From NCBI GenBank assembly GCA_964416175.1, contig CAYQDF010000009.1, positions 1 through 62,254 of the forward strand: a stretch of DNA of 62,254 nucleotides, given 5' to 3'. The notes below the pieces were generated by a model. It had not been told where the DNA came from and did not search any database. It saw only the letters and a program-made list of their open reading frames with translations. Made by a program: the position numbers and the translations under genes. Origin of the DNA: CAYQDF01 sp964416175 (GTDB lineage: Bacteria; Chloroflexota; Anaerolineae; Anaerolineales; UBA4823). Of the stretch, positions 50,179 to 59,094 are shown piece after piece; position 1 is the first letter of the stretch; every line of letters starts with the position of its first letter.

Positions 50179-51438
50179 ATGAAATTCGTAGTTTGGCTCA
50201 AGTACTTCTTCCTGATCGCCGCAGGATCAGCGCTGCTTGCATTCAGCAACAACCAGGCAGGTGACCCGCAAGAGCGCGTGCGCGCCTTCACCCGGCCGAT
50301 GGAATTCGATTATGTCTCGTGGACTTTCGAGGCTCTGGGAGTGAAGCTCGGGCAGTTCGCCTTGGGAATCACAAAGCGATTCCCGGTTGAAACCCAAAGG
50401 CAGGTCGTCTTCGATTATCTGCTCCTGGTTGAAAACATCCAGGGCCTGGAAGGGGAGCTCTACCGGCTTTACAGCGATCCGAATGTCCGTGACCCCGAAA
50501 CTGCTTCCAGATCTGTGCGCGAGCAGCTCGCTGGATTGCAGTCGCAGCGCGCCAGGCTGGGTCCGCTTGCTGAATCGGTGCTGCAATCCCAGATCGCACA
50601 CGTCGTCGCCGATCTCGACCTCGGTCTGGGCGGCGAAGCGCTCCCCCCGGTCCTCTTCCATACCACACCTTTGCCGACCGCCCTGATCGTCTCCCCGCGC
50701 AACATCATCCGACAGGAGTACAACATTTCCCTGGTCCCGGACCTCCCTGTCGACCAGCGGGAAACCCTGGAAGCCAGTGTCGACCAGGCGGTGAATATGT
50801 CCTCGCTCGTGGTCGATATCGGCGGGATTGGAGTGTACCCGACCATGGTGATCGAGACCACAGACCTCAATTACTTGACGGTCGTCGCAGCCCACGAATG
50901 GATTCACAATTACTTCACTTTGCGACCCCTCGGTTGGAATTATTTCGCCAGCCCGGAACTGCGCACCATGAATGAGACGGCTGCCACGATCGCCGGGAAC
51001 GAGATCGGGCGCGCTGTCATGGAGCGTTACTATCCCGACCTGCTTCCCCCGGCCCCCGTCCCCTCAGAGAGAGACAACGAGGATCTCCAACCCCCGGAAC
51101 CTACTTTCGATTTTCGCGCGGAAATGCGGGAGACCAGAGTCAGGGTCGACCAGCTCCTCGCTGATGGGCAGATCGAAGAAGCAGAGGCCTATATGGAATC
51201 CCGCCGCCAGGTCTTTTGGGAGCATGGCTACGCCATCCGCAAGCTCAACCAGGCTTACTTCGCCTTCCATGGAGCCTATGCCGACCAGCCCGGCGGTGCT
51301 GCCGGGGAGGACCCGGTCGGTGCTGCCGTCCGCGCCCTGCGCGCCCGCAGCGGTTCCCTGGCAGCTTTCTTGAAAACTATCGCCTGGATGACTTCTTTTG
51401 AACAGCTCTGGGAAGTGGTCGATGACGATGCTGGTTAA
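50179..51438 (+). CDS. membrane-anchored putative gluzincin metalloprotease
   Basis: The 419-residue protein starts with one membrane anchor (about 5-23). A helical region follows at 60-150. A zinc site HEWIH at residues 239-243 (VAAHEWIHNYF) is followed about 25 residues later by NETAATIAGNE, with Glu266 or Glu275 as the likely third ligand, a gluzincin-like layout. The C-terminal 130 residues are helical and charged. I do not recognise a named family. The catalytic domain is probably outside the membrane. The stop overlaps the NUDIX gene start by 17 bases. Confidence 0.75.
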   Translation: MKFVVWLKYFFLIAAGSALLAFSNNQAGDPQERVRAFTRPMEFDYVSWTFEALGVKLGQFALGITKRFPVETQRQVVFDYLLLVENIQGLEGELYRLYSDPNVRDPETASRSVREQLAGLQSQRARLGPLAESVLQSQIAHVVADLDLGLGGEALPPVLFHTTPLPTALIVSPRNIIRQEYNISLVPDLPVDQRETLEASVDQAVNMSSLVVDIGGIGVYPTMVIETTDLNYLTVVAAHEWIHNYFTLRPLGWNYFASPELRTMNETAATIAGNEIGRAVMERYYPDLLPPAPVPSERDNEDLQPPEPTFDFRAEMRETRVRVDQLLADGQIEEAEAYMESRRQVFWEHGYAIRKLNQAYFAFHGAYADQPGGAAGEDPVGAAVRALRARSGSLAAFLKTIAWMTSFEQLWEVVDDDAG

Positions 51439-51877
51439 GATGGCTTATCAACTGGCAAAGTTGTACTGGTTCATCGTTCGACCTGTGACGCTCGGCGTGC
51501 GAGTGCTGATGATCTCCAATGGGAAAGTGCTCCTGGTGCGCCATACCTATCGGCAGGCCTGGTTCCTGCCTGGCGGCGGAGTCAAACGCGGCGAGACGGT
51601 CGAAGCGGCTGTGCGCCGGGAGGCTGCCGAAGAGTGCGGTGCACGCCTCGGCACGCTTCAATTCCTCGGGTTATACACGGATTTCGTCGACTTCAAAAGC
51701 GACCATATTACTTTGTTTTTCACCAGCGAGTTCGAACTTCAGCCCACCCTGAACCGAGAGATCGCTCGCGTCGCGTTCTTTCCCCTGGACCAGCTCCCTT
51801 CGGAGATGAACCCCGGCAGCCGACGCCGCATCGAAGCTTACATTACTGAGAACCTTGAGCCATGCGGTTTATGGTGA
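51422..51877 (+). CDS. NUDIX hydrolase
   Basis: The 151-residue protein has a complete Nudix box, GGVKRGETVEAAVRREAAEE followed by CG, preceded by RQAWFLPGGG. The family hydrolyses nucleoside diphosphates linked to another group; the substrate is not readable. The hydrophobic N-terminus (YQLAKLYWFIV) is unusual and may bring it to the membrane. The ATG at 51422 overlaps the metalloprotease gene, suggesting coupling. Confidence 0.88.
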   Translation: MTMLVKMAYQLAKLYWFIVRPVTLGVRVLMISNGKVLLVRHTYRQAWFLPGGGVKRGETVEAAVRREAAEECGARLGTLQFLGLYTDFVDFKSDHITLFFTSEFELQPTLNREIARVAFFPLDQLPSEMNPGSRRRIEAYITENLEPCGLW

Positions 51878-51901
51878 AATTCAATCACGCCGCTCCATTA
51901 A

Positions 51902-51931
51902 GGCTGGTAAAATTGAAAATCTTTACCAGCC
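51902..51931. repeat. 10-bp perfect hairpin in the leader of the DsbA-cyclophilin gene
   Basis: GGCTGGTAAA (51902-51911) and TTTACCAGCC (51922-51931) flank a 10-base AT-rich loop. The hairpin ends 19 bases before the ATG at 51951. No U-run follows, so it is more likely an mRNA stability or regulatory element than a terminator. Confidence 0.6.
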
Positions 51932-51950
51932 AGGAAGATTTCTGCACTTC

Positions 51951-53240
51951 ATGTCTAAATCCACTCTGTTTGTGATGCTCCTCACCGCTCTGTTTGCTTC
52001 CGCGTGCCAGGGCGCCGGCAGCGTGTCTACGACTGAACAGGCGGATCGGACCCTCACTCACCAAACAGAAACTCCTGCTCCTGCAAACATGGCGCCTCCG
52101 ACCGCTGCCGCAACCCTGCCATCGACCGAGGAGCTCTCTGCCGCGCAGTGCACGGTCGTGAGCAGCCTGTCCGCAACACCCGCGGAATCGCCTTACCCAT
52201 CTGTTGGCGAAGGAGACTGGAGCAGGGGTCCCGCGACCGCCGTGGTCACCATCATCGACTACAGCGATTTCCAGTGTCCGGGCTGCGCCGCTGTTGCGCC
52301 TGTGCTGGCGCAGCTCCAGGAGGATTATCCCGACCAGGTGCGGATCGCCTACCGCCACTTCCCCCTGCTCAGCATCCACGACAAGGCTGCCCTCGCCACG
52401 CAGGCTGCGGAAGCTGCCGGAGTCCAGGGCAGCTTCTGGGAGATGCACGACCTGCTCTTCGAACGCCAGGGGGAGTGGGTCAGCCTGTCAAGCGAGGAAT
52501 TCCATGAATGGCTGATCGCGGCAGCCGGGGAACTGGAGCTGGACGTGGACCGATTCGCTGCTGACCTGATCAGCGAAGATGCCGCCGCCCTGGCCCAGGA
52601 TGCCTGGGACGCAGGCGTCGCTGCGGAACTCCCCGGCACCCCATTCCTGCTCATCAACGGGCGTCCCTATGGCGGACCGCGCGATTTTTACAGCCTTGAG
52701 GCAATCCTCAAAACCATCCAGCTCGAGGAACGCCAGTTCACTGAATGCCCGCCGTTGACGATCGACCCTACGCAGCAATACATCGCCACACTGAAGACAG
52801 AAAAAGGCGATATTGTCCTCGAACTCTTCCCTGACGTGGCTCCTCTGGCAGTGAACAGTTTCGTCTTCCTGGCGCGCCATGGCTGGTTCGACAACATCAC
52901 CTTTCACCGCGTCCTGCCGGGTTTCGTCGCTCAGGCCGGGGACCCATCCGGCACCGGGATGGGCAGCCCCGGCTACGCCTTTGATAACGAGATATCGCCT
53001 GACCTCAAATTCGACCGGGCAGGGGTGCTGGGGATGGCAAATGCCGGCCCCGGCTCCAACGGCAGCCAGTTTTTCATCACCCTTGGTCCGGCGCCTCAAT
53101 TGGACGGCGGTTACACCATTTTTGGAAGCGTGGTGGAAGGGATGGACGTGCTGGAAAGCCTCACCCCCCGCAATCCGCAGGAAGACCCCACCCTGCCGCC
53201 CGGTGACGTTATCCTGACCGTCACCATCGAAGAGAATTAA
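51951..53240 (+). CDS. DsbA-like thioredoxin / cyclophilin PPIase fusion lipoprotein
   Basis: The 429-residue protein has a lipoprotein signal (LFASAC, Cys19) and a Thr/Pro/Ala linker. A DsbA/thioredoxin_4 domain follows at about 88-245 with redox CPGC (C109, C112; DYSDFQCPGC) and the cis-Pro region GTPFLLING. A cyclophilin domain is at about 265-427 (FHRVLPGFVAQAGDPSGTG, GSNGSQFFITLGPAPQLDGG). Both folding activities, disulfide exchange and prolyl isomerisation, are thus held at the outer membrane face. Aligned cyclophilin residues look intact. The ATG at 51951 starts the signal peptide. Confidence 0.92.
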   Translation: MSKSTLFVMLLTALFASACQGAGSVSTTEQADRTLTHQTETPAPANMAPPTAAATLPSTEELSAAQCTVVSSLSATPAESPYPSVGEGDWSRGPATAVVTIIDYSDFQCPGCAAVAPVLAQLQEDYPDQVRIAYRHFPLLSIHDKAALATQAAEAAGVQGSFWEMHDLLFERQGEWVSLSSEEFHEWLIAAAGELELDVDRFAADLISEDAAALAQDAWDAGVAAELPGTPFLLINGRPYGGPRDFYSLEAILKTIQLEERQFTECPPLTIDPTQQYIATLKTEKGDIVLELFPDVAPLAVNSFVFLARHGWFDNITFHRVLPGFVAQAGDPSGTGMGSPGYAFDNEISPDLKFDRAGVLGMANAGPGSNGSQFFITLGPAPQLDGGYTIFGSVVEGMDVLESLTPRNPQEDPTLPPGDVILTVTIEEN

Positions 53241-53320
53241 TCTTTAAGATGTCTCAAAATTAATGGAGGGGTGCAATATTTAAATAACCTCTTATTACTT
53301 CGCGAGACCAGGAGAAATAA

Positions 53321-53974
53321 ATGGAAATCATCTCTACTGTTGTGGACTTCATCCTCCACCTGGACAAGCACCTCAACGAAATCGTCATGACTTATGGGGC
53401 CTGGACGTACGCCCTTCTGTTCCTGATCATCTTCCTCGAGACCGGCTTGGTCATAACGCCGTTCCTGCCCGGCGATTCCCTCCTCTTCGCCGCCGGCTCC
53501 TTCGCCGCCCTGGATTCGCTCGATCCGGTCATCCTGTTCGTCCTGCTGGCTGCTGCCGCCATCCTCGGCGATACGGTCAACTACTGGATCGGGCACTTTA
53601 TCGGGCCCCGCGCCTTCAGCGGCAATATCCGATTTTTAAAGAAAGAGTACCTGGTCCGAACGCACGAGTTCTACGAGAGGCACGGCGGCAAGACGATCAT
53701 ATTGGCCCGCTTCATTCCCATCATTCGCACCTTCGCCCCCTTTGTCGCCGGGGTTGGCGCGATGACTTATTCGCGCTTCATCGCGTACAATGTTATCGGC
53801 GGCATCGCCTGGGTGGCGTTGTTCGTTTTCGGGGGTTATTTCTTCGGCAATCTGCCCTTCGTCAAGGACAACTTCTCACTGGTCATCCTGGCAATCATCC
53901 TGATCTCGGTCATGCCGGGGGTGATCGAGTTCTTTCGGGAACGTGCCAGGTCCGCGAAGCGCATCGAAGCTTGA
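53321..53974 (+). CDS. DedA/VTT-family membrane protein
   Basis: The 217-residue protein has the VTT (SNARE-associated) fold: IFLETGLVITPFLPGDSLLF, the acidic reentrant segment, GDTVNYWIGHFIG, and the Arg motif RFIPIIRTFAPFVAGVGAM. DedA proteins flip lipid carriers or help maintain proton motive force. CAGGAG precedes the ATG. The next gene starts close to its stop. Confidence 0.92.
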   Translation: MEIISTVVDFILHLDKHLNEIVMTYGAWTYALLFLIIFLETGLVITPFLPGDSLLFAAGSFAALDSLDPVILFVLLAAAAILGDTVNYWIGHFIGPRAFSGNIRFLKKEYLVRTHEFYERHGGKTIILARFIPIIRTFAPFVAGVGAMTYSRFIAYNVIGGIAWVALFVFGGYFFGNLPFVKDNFSLVILAIILISVMPGVIEFFRERARSAKRIEA

Positions 53975-53988
53975 ACTACACGGCTTTC

Positions 53989-54846
53989 ATGAGCGCCGCC
54001 TCCCTGTCCTTCGATCACGCAGTCCTGGTTGTCAAAGACCTCAACGCAGGGATCAGTCAGTTCAAAGATCTCGGCTTTACCATATCGCCCGGGGGCGTCC
54101 ATGCGGGCGGTCAGACTCACAACGCGCTGATCGGCCTGGCCGACAACACTTATCTGGAACTGGTTGCTGCTACCCGGCGTTCAATCAGCGCCCTGCTCCG
54201 ATTTATCCGGCTCGCTGGCGCATGGCGATTCTATCTCCCGACCCGGACCTCAATGGGAAGGCGTTTCCTGGGTCTGGTCGCCGCCGGACCAGGAGTCGGA
54301 GATTTCGCACTCCGCACCCAGGACCTGGAACTCACGATCAACTCGATCCGGAACCGCGGGCTGATTATGGGCGATCCCGTCTCAGGCAGCCGAATGCGGC
54401 CCGACGGGCAGGTGGTCGCATGGCGCACTTCAGTCCCTCAGACGAACGACCTGCCTTTCCTGATCGAGGATATCACGCCGCGCGACCTTCGCCTGCCGGC
54501 AGAAACATCCCGAAACCATAAAAACGAAGCCCTGGGTATCACAAAGATCACGGTGATGGTCGCTGAGTTGGACCGGAGCACAGCCCGGTACCAGGCGATG
54601 TTGGGAACTGAACCCTCCCTGCCGCTTCAGACCGGTTCGTATGGACTCCAGCCTGTCCTCTTCCAAGTTGGTGAAAGCACGACAATTGAACTGGCAGCCC
54701 TGCCAGCGACGGACGCCGGGGGACGGCGACACCTGGCTTCACGCCAGGGACGCCCGCTCCAGATTTCACTGACCACAAGAAGCGGCGAAATTCTATCCCT
54801 GGAACACACCCCACAGACTGGCAACGGGCTATCCACTTTCAGTTAA
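53989..54846 (+). CDS. VOC-superfamily (glyoxalase-like) protein
   Basis: The 285-residue protein has two VOC-type units: SFDHAVLVVKDLNAGISQFK with YLELVAA, and a C-terminal ITKITVMVAELDRSTARYQA with TIELAA. The pattern resembles the Glyoxalase_3-like group of unknown substrate. Metal ligands cannot be assigned safely. The ATG at 53989 is preferred to a TTG at 53971 that overlaps the dedA stop. Its stop TAA is shared with that of the opposite-strand acylase gene. Confidence 0.8.
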   Translation: MSAASLSFDHAVLVVKDLNAGISQFKDLGFTISPGGVHAGGQTHNALIGLADNTYLELVAATRRSISALLRFIRLAGAWRFYLPTRTSMGRRFLGLVAAGPGVGDFALRTQDLELTINSIRNRGLIMGDPVSGSRMRPDGQVVAWRTSVPQTNDLPFLIEDITPRDLRLPAETSRNHKNEALGITKITVMVAELDRSTARYQAMLGTEPSLPLQTGSYGLQPVLFQVGESTTIELAALPATDAGGRRHLASRQGRPLQISLTTRSGEILSLEHTPQTGNGLSTFS

Positions 54847-57356
54847 GGAACCAGCCTCAAGGTGCCTTCTGCCGATGCTTCGACCTGCTCCCGCGTCCAT
54901 AACATCGGCAGGTACTCGATGTTCCGCCATAGATCGGCCATGTCCACATAGTGGCGGTGGTAGGCGTGGCCAGACTGCCCGCTGGTGTGGATCATGAGCG
55001 CGCGGCTCAAATCGCTCAAATCCACGATCATACGCATCGAAGGCAGACTGCGGACCTCATAGGTTTCAGCCGCATCCCAGCCGGTGGCGTTCACGATGCC
55101 GCTCCCCCCTGAAGTGCGGAACTTTCCCCGGTTGAAGATCGCCTCCACCTGGGCGATGCCGGATGTTCCGAGAGTCTGGTTGGTCAGGGTCAGCGTGTGC
55201 AGGCCTCCCCAGGTCCAATCTGCCGGATCTCTCCCCTGTAGATCTTCCAACTCAGCGACTGCTGCAGCCAATGCCTGGTTGAAGATATCGTCTCGGGTTT
55301 CCACCTGGGGCGTTCGCCTGTCATCCCACCAGGCGTTCTCTGGCTGTTCGACCAGGTCGGCGAAAACGACAAACCACCGGCTGTCCCCACTGGGCCAGAA
55401 TTCTTCCGGCAGTTCATCGTGGAAAGTCAGGGCGAGCAGGTTCTTCCAGAAGGTTTCAAATAATGCAGCTGCCGATGAGTCCATGTGTGCCTGGAAATCC
55501 CAGTCTTCCAGCAGCTGGCGGGCCGGTTCCAGAGCGGGATCGATGGGTGGGCCGAGCAGGTACGGCACCAGTTTTTCCGCGTTGAGGTCCATATTGTCGC
55601 CCTGCATGCGCTGCACGTAAGCAATATCGATCAGCCCTGGAGCGTTCTCGATCAGGTCAACGATGCGCCTGGCGCGGTGTCCATGATCATTGACAACGTG
55701 GATCAGATAGGGGTAATCTTCTCCGACAACCGTATTGTTCGCCGTCACGATGTAGCCCTGCGGTGGGTTTACGGAATACGGCAGCTCGTCAAACGGGATG
55801 AAGCCGATCCATTCGAACTCGTCAGTCCAGCCGGGAACTGGCATTGTTCCGTCTCCGCTCGCGCGAATCGGGATCCATCCAGGCATCTGGTAGCCGATGT
55901 TGCCATCGATGTCGGCATAAATCAGGTTTTGGGCTGGCGCGGCGAATTCCTCCGCCCCCGCGCGGAACTCCTCCCAATCGGCTGCCTGGTTGAACTTCCA
56001 GATGGCGCGGAAGATGAAGCTCGGTTCCAGCGCAGTCCAACGCAGAGCAATCGCATACGGATCGGGAAGATCCAGACCAGCAGCTTCCCCGAACCCCTCC
56101 GGCAGGTACGTCGTATCTGAGATGATCGGGCCGTGACGGGTGTAGCGCACCGTGAGTTCCACGGGTTCACCCCCGCTCACCAGGACGGTCTCGTGGACCA
56201 GTTCCATATCGCGCCACTCGCCGTTGACCTCGTACTGGTTTGGGTTATCCGGGTTAACTTTTTCAATATAAAGGTCCTGGACATCCGGGCCTAAATTCGT
56301 GAAACCCCAGGCGATCCGGTCGTTGTGCCCGATGATCACGCCGGGAGCGCCGGCGAAAGAGACCCCGCTCACTTCGTACGGGCAGGCCTCGCCTTTCGGT
56401 GTGCAGTGCAGACCCACCTCGTACCAGATGGAAGGCATCTGAGCGGCCAGGTGTGGGTCGTTCGCCAGGATGGGACTCCCGCTGCTGGTCAGTTTACCGG
56501 ATATCACCCAGCTGTTGGAGCCGAGCCCGATCGCTCTGTCTCCCAGGGTCTTTTCGAGCCCAGCCAGCCTGGCCTGCAAATCGGTCAGGAGCGGGACTGC
56601 AGCCTCCAGAGGGAGATCCTCCCCTTCCCGTGTCAGCTGGAGTGAGGGCTTCCCTCCCAGCTGGAAGTCAGGCACGATCAGCGGATGGCCGGACGGGTAG
56701 CCTGGAGAAATCGCCGCCACCTGTTCCGGCGTGAGTGTTTGCAAAAGGATGGCGCGTTCGATCTCTTGATCCATATTGCCGCCCAGGTCCCATGCCATGG
56801 CCTTCGCCCAGGTGAGCGTGTGCAGTGGCTGCCATGGTTCGACCTTGTAATCAGGATTGAGGACCTTCAAGAAAAGGTACTCGAGGCTCAACGCGGTTCC
56901 CCCGTGATCAACCAGATAGGCGTTCACCCCGTCCGCGTATGCCTGGAGGATAGCAAGGCTGTTCTCGTCCAGGAGAGCAAGCTCCTGCCCGGCAATGCGC
57001 GCCCACCCCAGGGTGCGCAGGAAGATGTCATTCTCCAGCTGGCTCTCCCCGAACATCTCCGCCAGGCGCGCGGACCCGATATGCCGCCAAAAATCCATCT
57101 GCCAGAACCGGTCCTGGGCGTGCACGAAGCCCTGCGCGAAAAACAGATCATGCTCCGTGCTCGCGTAAATGTGCGGGATGCCATAATCATCCCGGATGAC
57201 TTCCACCGGAGCATCCAGTCCCTCCAGCCTGATCTCTCCCTCGGCGCGCGGGAAAGAACGCCGGATCGTGTACGGAATGAAAATCGCTGCTGACAGGGCG
57301 ATCAAGAGGAAGATTACAAGCAACCCGATCAGGACTTTCCGAATAATGCGAGACAT
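54843..57356 (-). CDS. penicillin acylase family N-terminal nucleophile hydrolase
   Basis: The 837-residue protein has an N-terminal membrane anchor. An alpha-chain region (VIRDDYGIPHIYASTEHDLF, GFVHAQDRFWQMDFW) follows, then the self-cleavage site GLGSNSWVISG, where Ser280 becomes the N-terminal nucleophile. LANDPHLAAQMPSIWYEVGL and an HNDRIAWGFTN block complete the active site. Family members cleave amides such as beta-lactam side chains or acyl-homoserine lactones. The natural substrate here is unknown. GGAGG precedes the ATG at 57356. It is convergent with the VOC gene, the two stops overlapping in TTAA. Confidence 0.92.
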   Translation of the reverse strand: MSRIIRKVLIGLLVIFLLIALSAAIFIPYTIRRSFPRAEGEIRLEGLDAPVEVIRDDYGIPHIYASTEHDLFFAQGFVHAQDRFWQMDFWRHIGSARLAEMFGESQLENDIFLRTLGWARIAGQELALLDENSLAILQAYADGVNAYLVDHGGTALSLEYLFLKVLNPDYKVEPWQPLHTLTWAKAMAWDLGGNMDQEIERAILLQTLTPEQVAAISPGYPSGHPLIVPDFQLGGKPSLQLTREGEDLPLEAAVPLLTDLQARLAGLEKTLGDRAIGLGSNSWVISGKLTSSGSPILANDPHLAAQMPSIWYEVGLHCTPKGEACPYEVSGVSFAGAPGVIIGHNDRIAWGFTNLGPDVQDLYIEKVNPDNPNQYEVNGEWRDMELVHETVLVSGGEPVELTVRYTRHGPIISDTTYLPEGFGEAAGLDLPDPYAIALRWTALEPSFIFRAIWKFNQAADWEEFRAGAEEFAAPAQNLIYADIDGNIGYQMPGWIPIRASGDGTMPVPGWTDEFEWIGFIPFDELPYSVNPPQGYIVTANNTVVGEDYPYLIHVVNDHGHRARRIVDLIENAPGLIDIAYVQRMQGDNMDLNAEKLVPYLLGPPIDPALEPARQLLEDWDFQAHMDSSAAALFETFWKNLLALTFHDELPEEFWPSGDSRWFVVFADLVEQPENAWWDDRRTPQVETRDDIFNQALAAAVAELEDLQGRDPADWTWGGLHTLTLTNQTLGTSGIAQVEAIFNRGKFRTSGGSGIVNATGWDAAETYEVRSLPSMRMIVDLSDLSRALMIHTSGQSGHAYHRHYVDMADLWRNIEYLPMLWTREQVEASAEGTLRLVP

Positions 57357-57435
57357 GTGATTCCTCCTTAGATCAATGATGCCCTGGGCACTGCTCCCAC
57401 CCCGGGCTCGCGGCTGCTCTGGTGGGTTGCAGGGT

Positions 57436-57810
57436 TCATTCTCCCAAGGCAACTACGAATGCGATCGCATGCGTCTGGCTGTGGCTGAGGCTGAGGGACC
57501 AGCAATCCAGTTCCAGTTCTTCTGCCAGGCGCGCTGCCTCCCCGTGGAGTCTTAACGTCGGTTGCCTTTCTGGCCCCCGCAGGACCTCGACCTCGTGCCA
57601 GCTTATTGCGCCGATTCCTGTGCCGAGCGCTTTCGCAACCGCCTCCTTCGCTGCGAAGCGCGCGGCAAGAGAGGCCATATTCTCGCCCACATCCTCGAGC
57701 TCCCGCCGGGTGAAAACCCGATCCAGGAAGCGCGCTGGATGGCGCACCACGGCCTTCTCAAAGCGTTCGATCTCAACCAGGTCTACTCCCGTTCGCAGCT
57801 GCTTACTCAT
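57436..57810 (-). CDS. acpS: holo-[acyl-carrier-protein] synthase
   Basis: The 124-residue enzyme attaches 4'-phosphopantetheine to ACP. Motifs are GVDLVEIERFEKAV with the Mg-binding Asp, and FAAKEAVAKALGTG with the second metal Glu. Length is typical. It lies six bases after the M16 gene and is probably co-transcribed with it, feeding the FabI route elsewhere in the window. Confidence 0.95.
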   Translation of the reverse strand: MSKQLRTGVDLVEIERFEKAVVRHPARFLDRVFTRRELEDVGENMASLAARFAAKEAVAKALGTGIGAISWHEVEVLRGPERQPTLRLHGEAARLAEELELDCWSLSLSHSQTHAIAFVVALGE

Positions 57811-57816
57811 GGCAGG

Positions 57817-59094
57817 TCAAGGCCCGGCGATCCCCACACCGAGGCGCTCGGGAGACAGGTAGCGCCGGCCTGTTTCGAGCACCTCTTCTCGGGTAACTGC
57901 CCTTACCAGGTCCGCGTACCGCTGGTAGTAATCGAGACCCAGCTCGTACCGCTCCAAATTGAGGATGGCGGAAGCCATCCCGCTGTTCGTTTCGAGTGAG
58001 AGCGGCAACCGGCCGATGAAATTCGACTGACTGTCTGACAACTCCTCCGGGGACACCGGCGTTTCGCAGAACCGGGCGATCTCCTGATGGATCAGCTCCA
58101 GCGCCCGTTCAATGTTTTCTGGATCCACGCCAGCCGAAACGTACCACGGACCGGGTCCCATCCCTCCAGAAAGGCTGCTGTAAGCGTAATAAGCCAGGCC
58201 GGCTTTCTCACGGACCGCCTCACCGATCCGTCCCATCATCCCGAACACGCCGAGGATATTGTTCCCCAGGGCAGCGCTCAAGAAATCCGGAGAACGGCGT
58301 TCGGGCCCTGCTCCCCCGACGACCAGGTCAGCCTGGTACTTGCCCGGGATATCCACCTTGCGCCAGGCAGGATTAGCAGGTGCCGGGACCGGCGGGAGGG
58401 GAGGCACCTCGGGTTGCCTCGGATTCTCCCAATCGCCGAGGTATTTCGTGACCTTATCGATCGCCGATTCGGGATCGACTGCACCGACCAGCGTGAGGAC
58501 AGCTCCGCTTGGTCCGAAGTGAAAGCGATGAAATTCGACCAGGTCCTGGCGGGTGATGGCTTGAATCGTCTCCGGGTAGCCGTCCTCCGGTCGAGAATAG
58601 GGGTGACCCGGATAAATGATCTGGTCGAATGCGAGCGAAGCCATCTCCCCTGTATCCTGGGCGCGAATCGCCAGACCGGTCAAAAGCTGGGCACGCAGGC
58701 GTTCCACCTGGTCTTCGGGAAAGGTCGGTCGGCGTAAAGCATCCGCCAGGATCTCCAACAGCAGATCCAGGTCTTCAGCCAGAGATTTCCCACCAAAACC
58801 GGTCGAGTGCGTGCCAGCGCTGAAGCTCAGGCTGGCAGCAGCCGACTCGAGCGCCTCGTATATCTCCTGGAACGAGCGGTGCTCGCTGCCGCGCAGCAAA
58901 GCCTGGGCAGCGAAATCCGCCAGCCCCAGCTTTTCGTCGCGATCAAACAGCGCTCCTGCCAGTAAGTAACCCTGCACGACAACCGAAGGACTGTTGTAGT
59001 TCGCCCGCACCAGCACAACCAGTCCATTGGGCAGCTCCCGCCGGGTGATGTTTTCCGGTCCGGGTATGGCCATACTCGGCGCCTCATTTCTCAT
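57817..59094 (-). CDS. M16-family protein without zinc motif (inactive partner)
   Basis: The 425-residue protein has the M16 double alpha/beta fold (LPNGLVVLVRANYNSPSVVV, LRAQLLTGLAIRAQDTGEMA, FHFGPSGAVLTLVGAVDPE). Where the active enzyme has HxxEH, it reads FAAQALLRGSEH, so it should not bind catalytic zinc. In the family, such subunits pair with an active partner, like the mitochondrial processing peptidase. GAGGAGG precedes the ATG at 59094. It overlaps the active gene by 11 bases. Confidence 0.92.
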   Translation of the reverse strand: MRNEAPSMAIPGPENITRRELPNGLVVLVRANYNSPSVVVQGYLLAGALFDRDEKLGLADFAAQALLRGSEHRSFQEIYEALESAAASLSFSAGTHSTGFGGKSLAEDLDLLLEILADALRRPTFPEDQVERLRAQLLTGLAIRAQDTGEMASLAFDQIIYPGHPYSRPEDGYPETIQAITRQDLVEFHRFHFGPSGAVLTLVGAVDPESAIDKVTKYLGDWENPRQPEVPPLPPVPAPANPAWRKVDIPGKYQADLVVGGAGPERRSPDFLSAALGNNILGVFGMMGRIGEAVREKAGLAYYAYSSLSGGMGPGPWYVSAGVDPENIERALELIHQEIARFCETPVSPEELSDSQSNFIGRLPLSLETNSGMASAILNLERYELGLDYYQRYADLVRAVTREEVLETGRRYLSPERLGVGIAGP

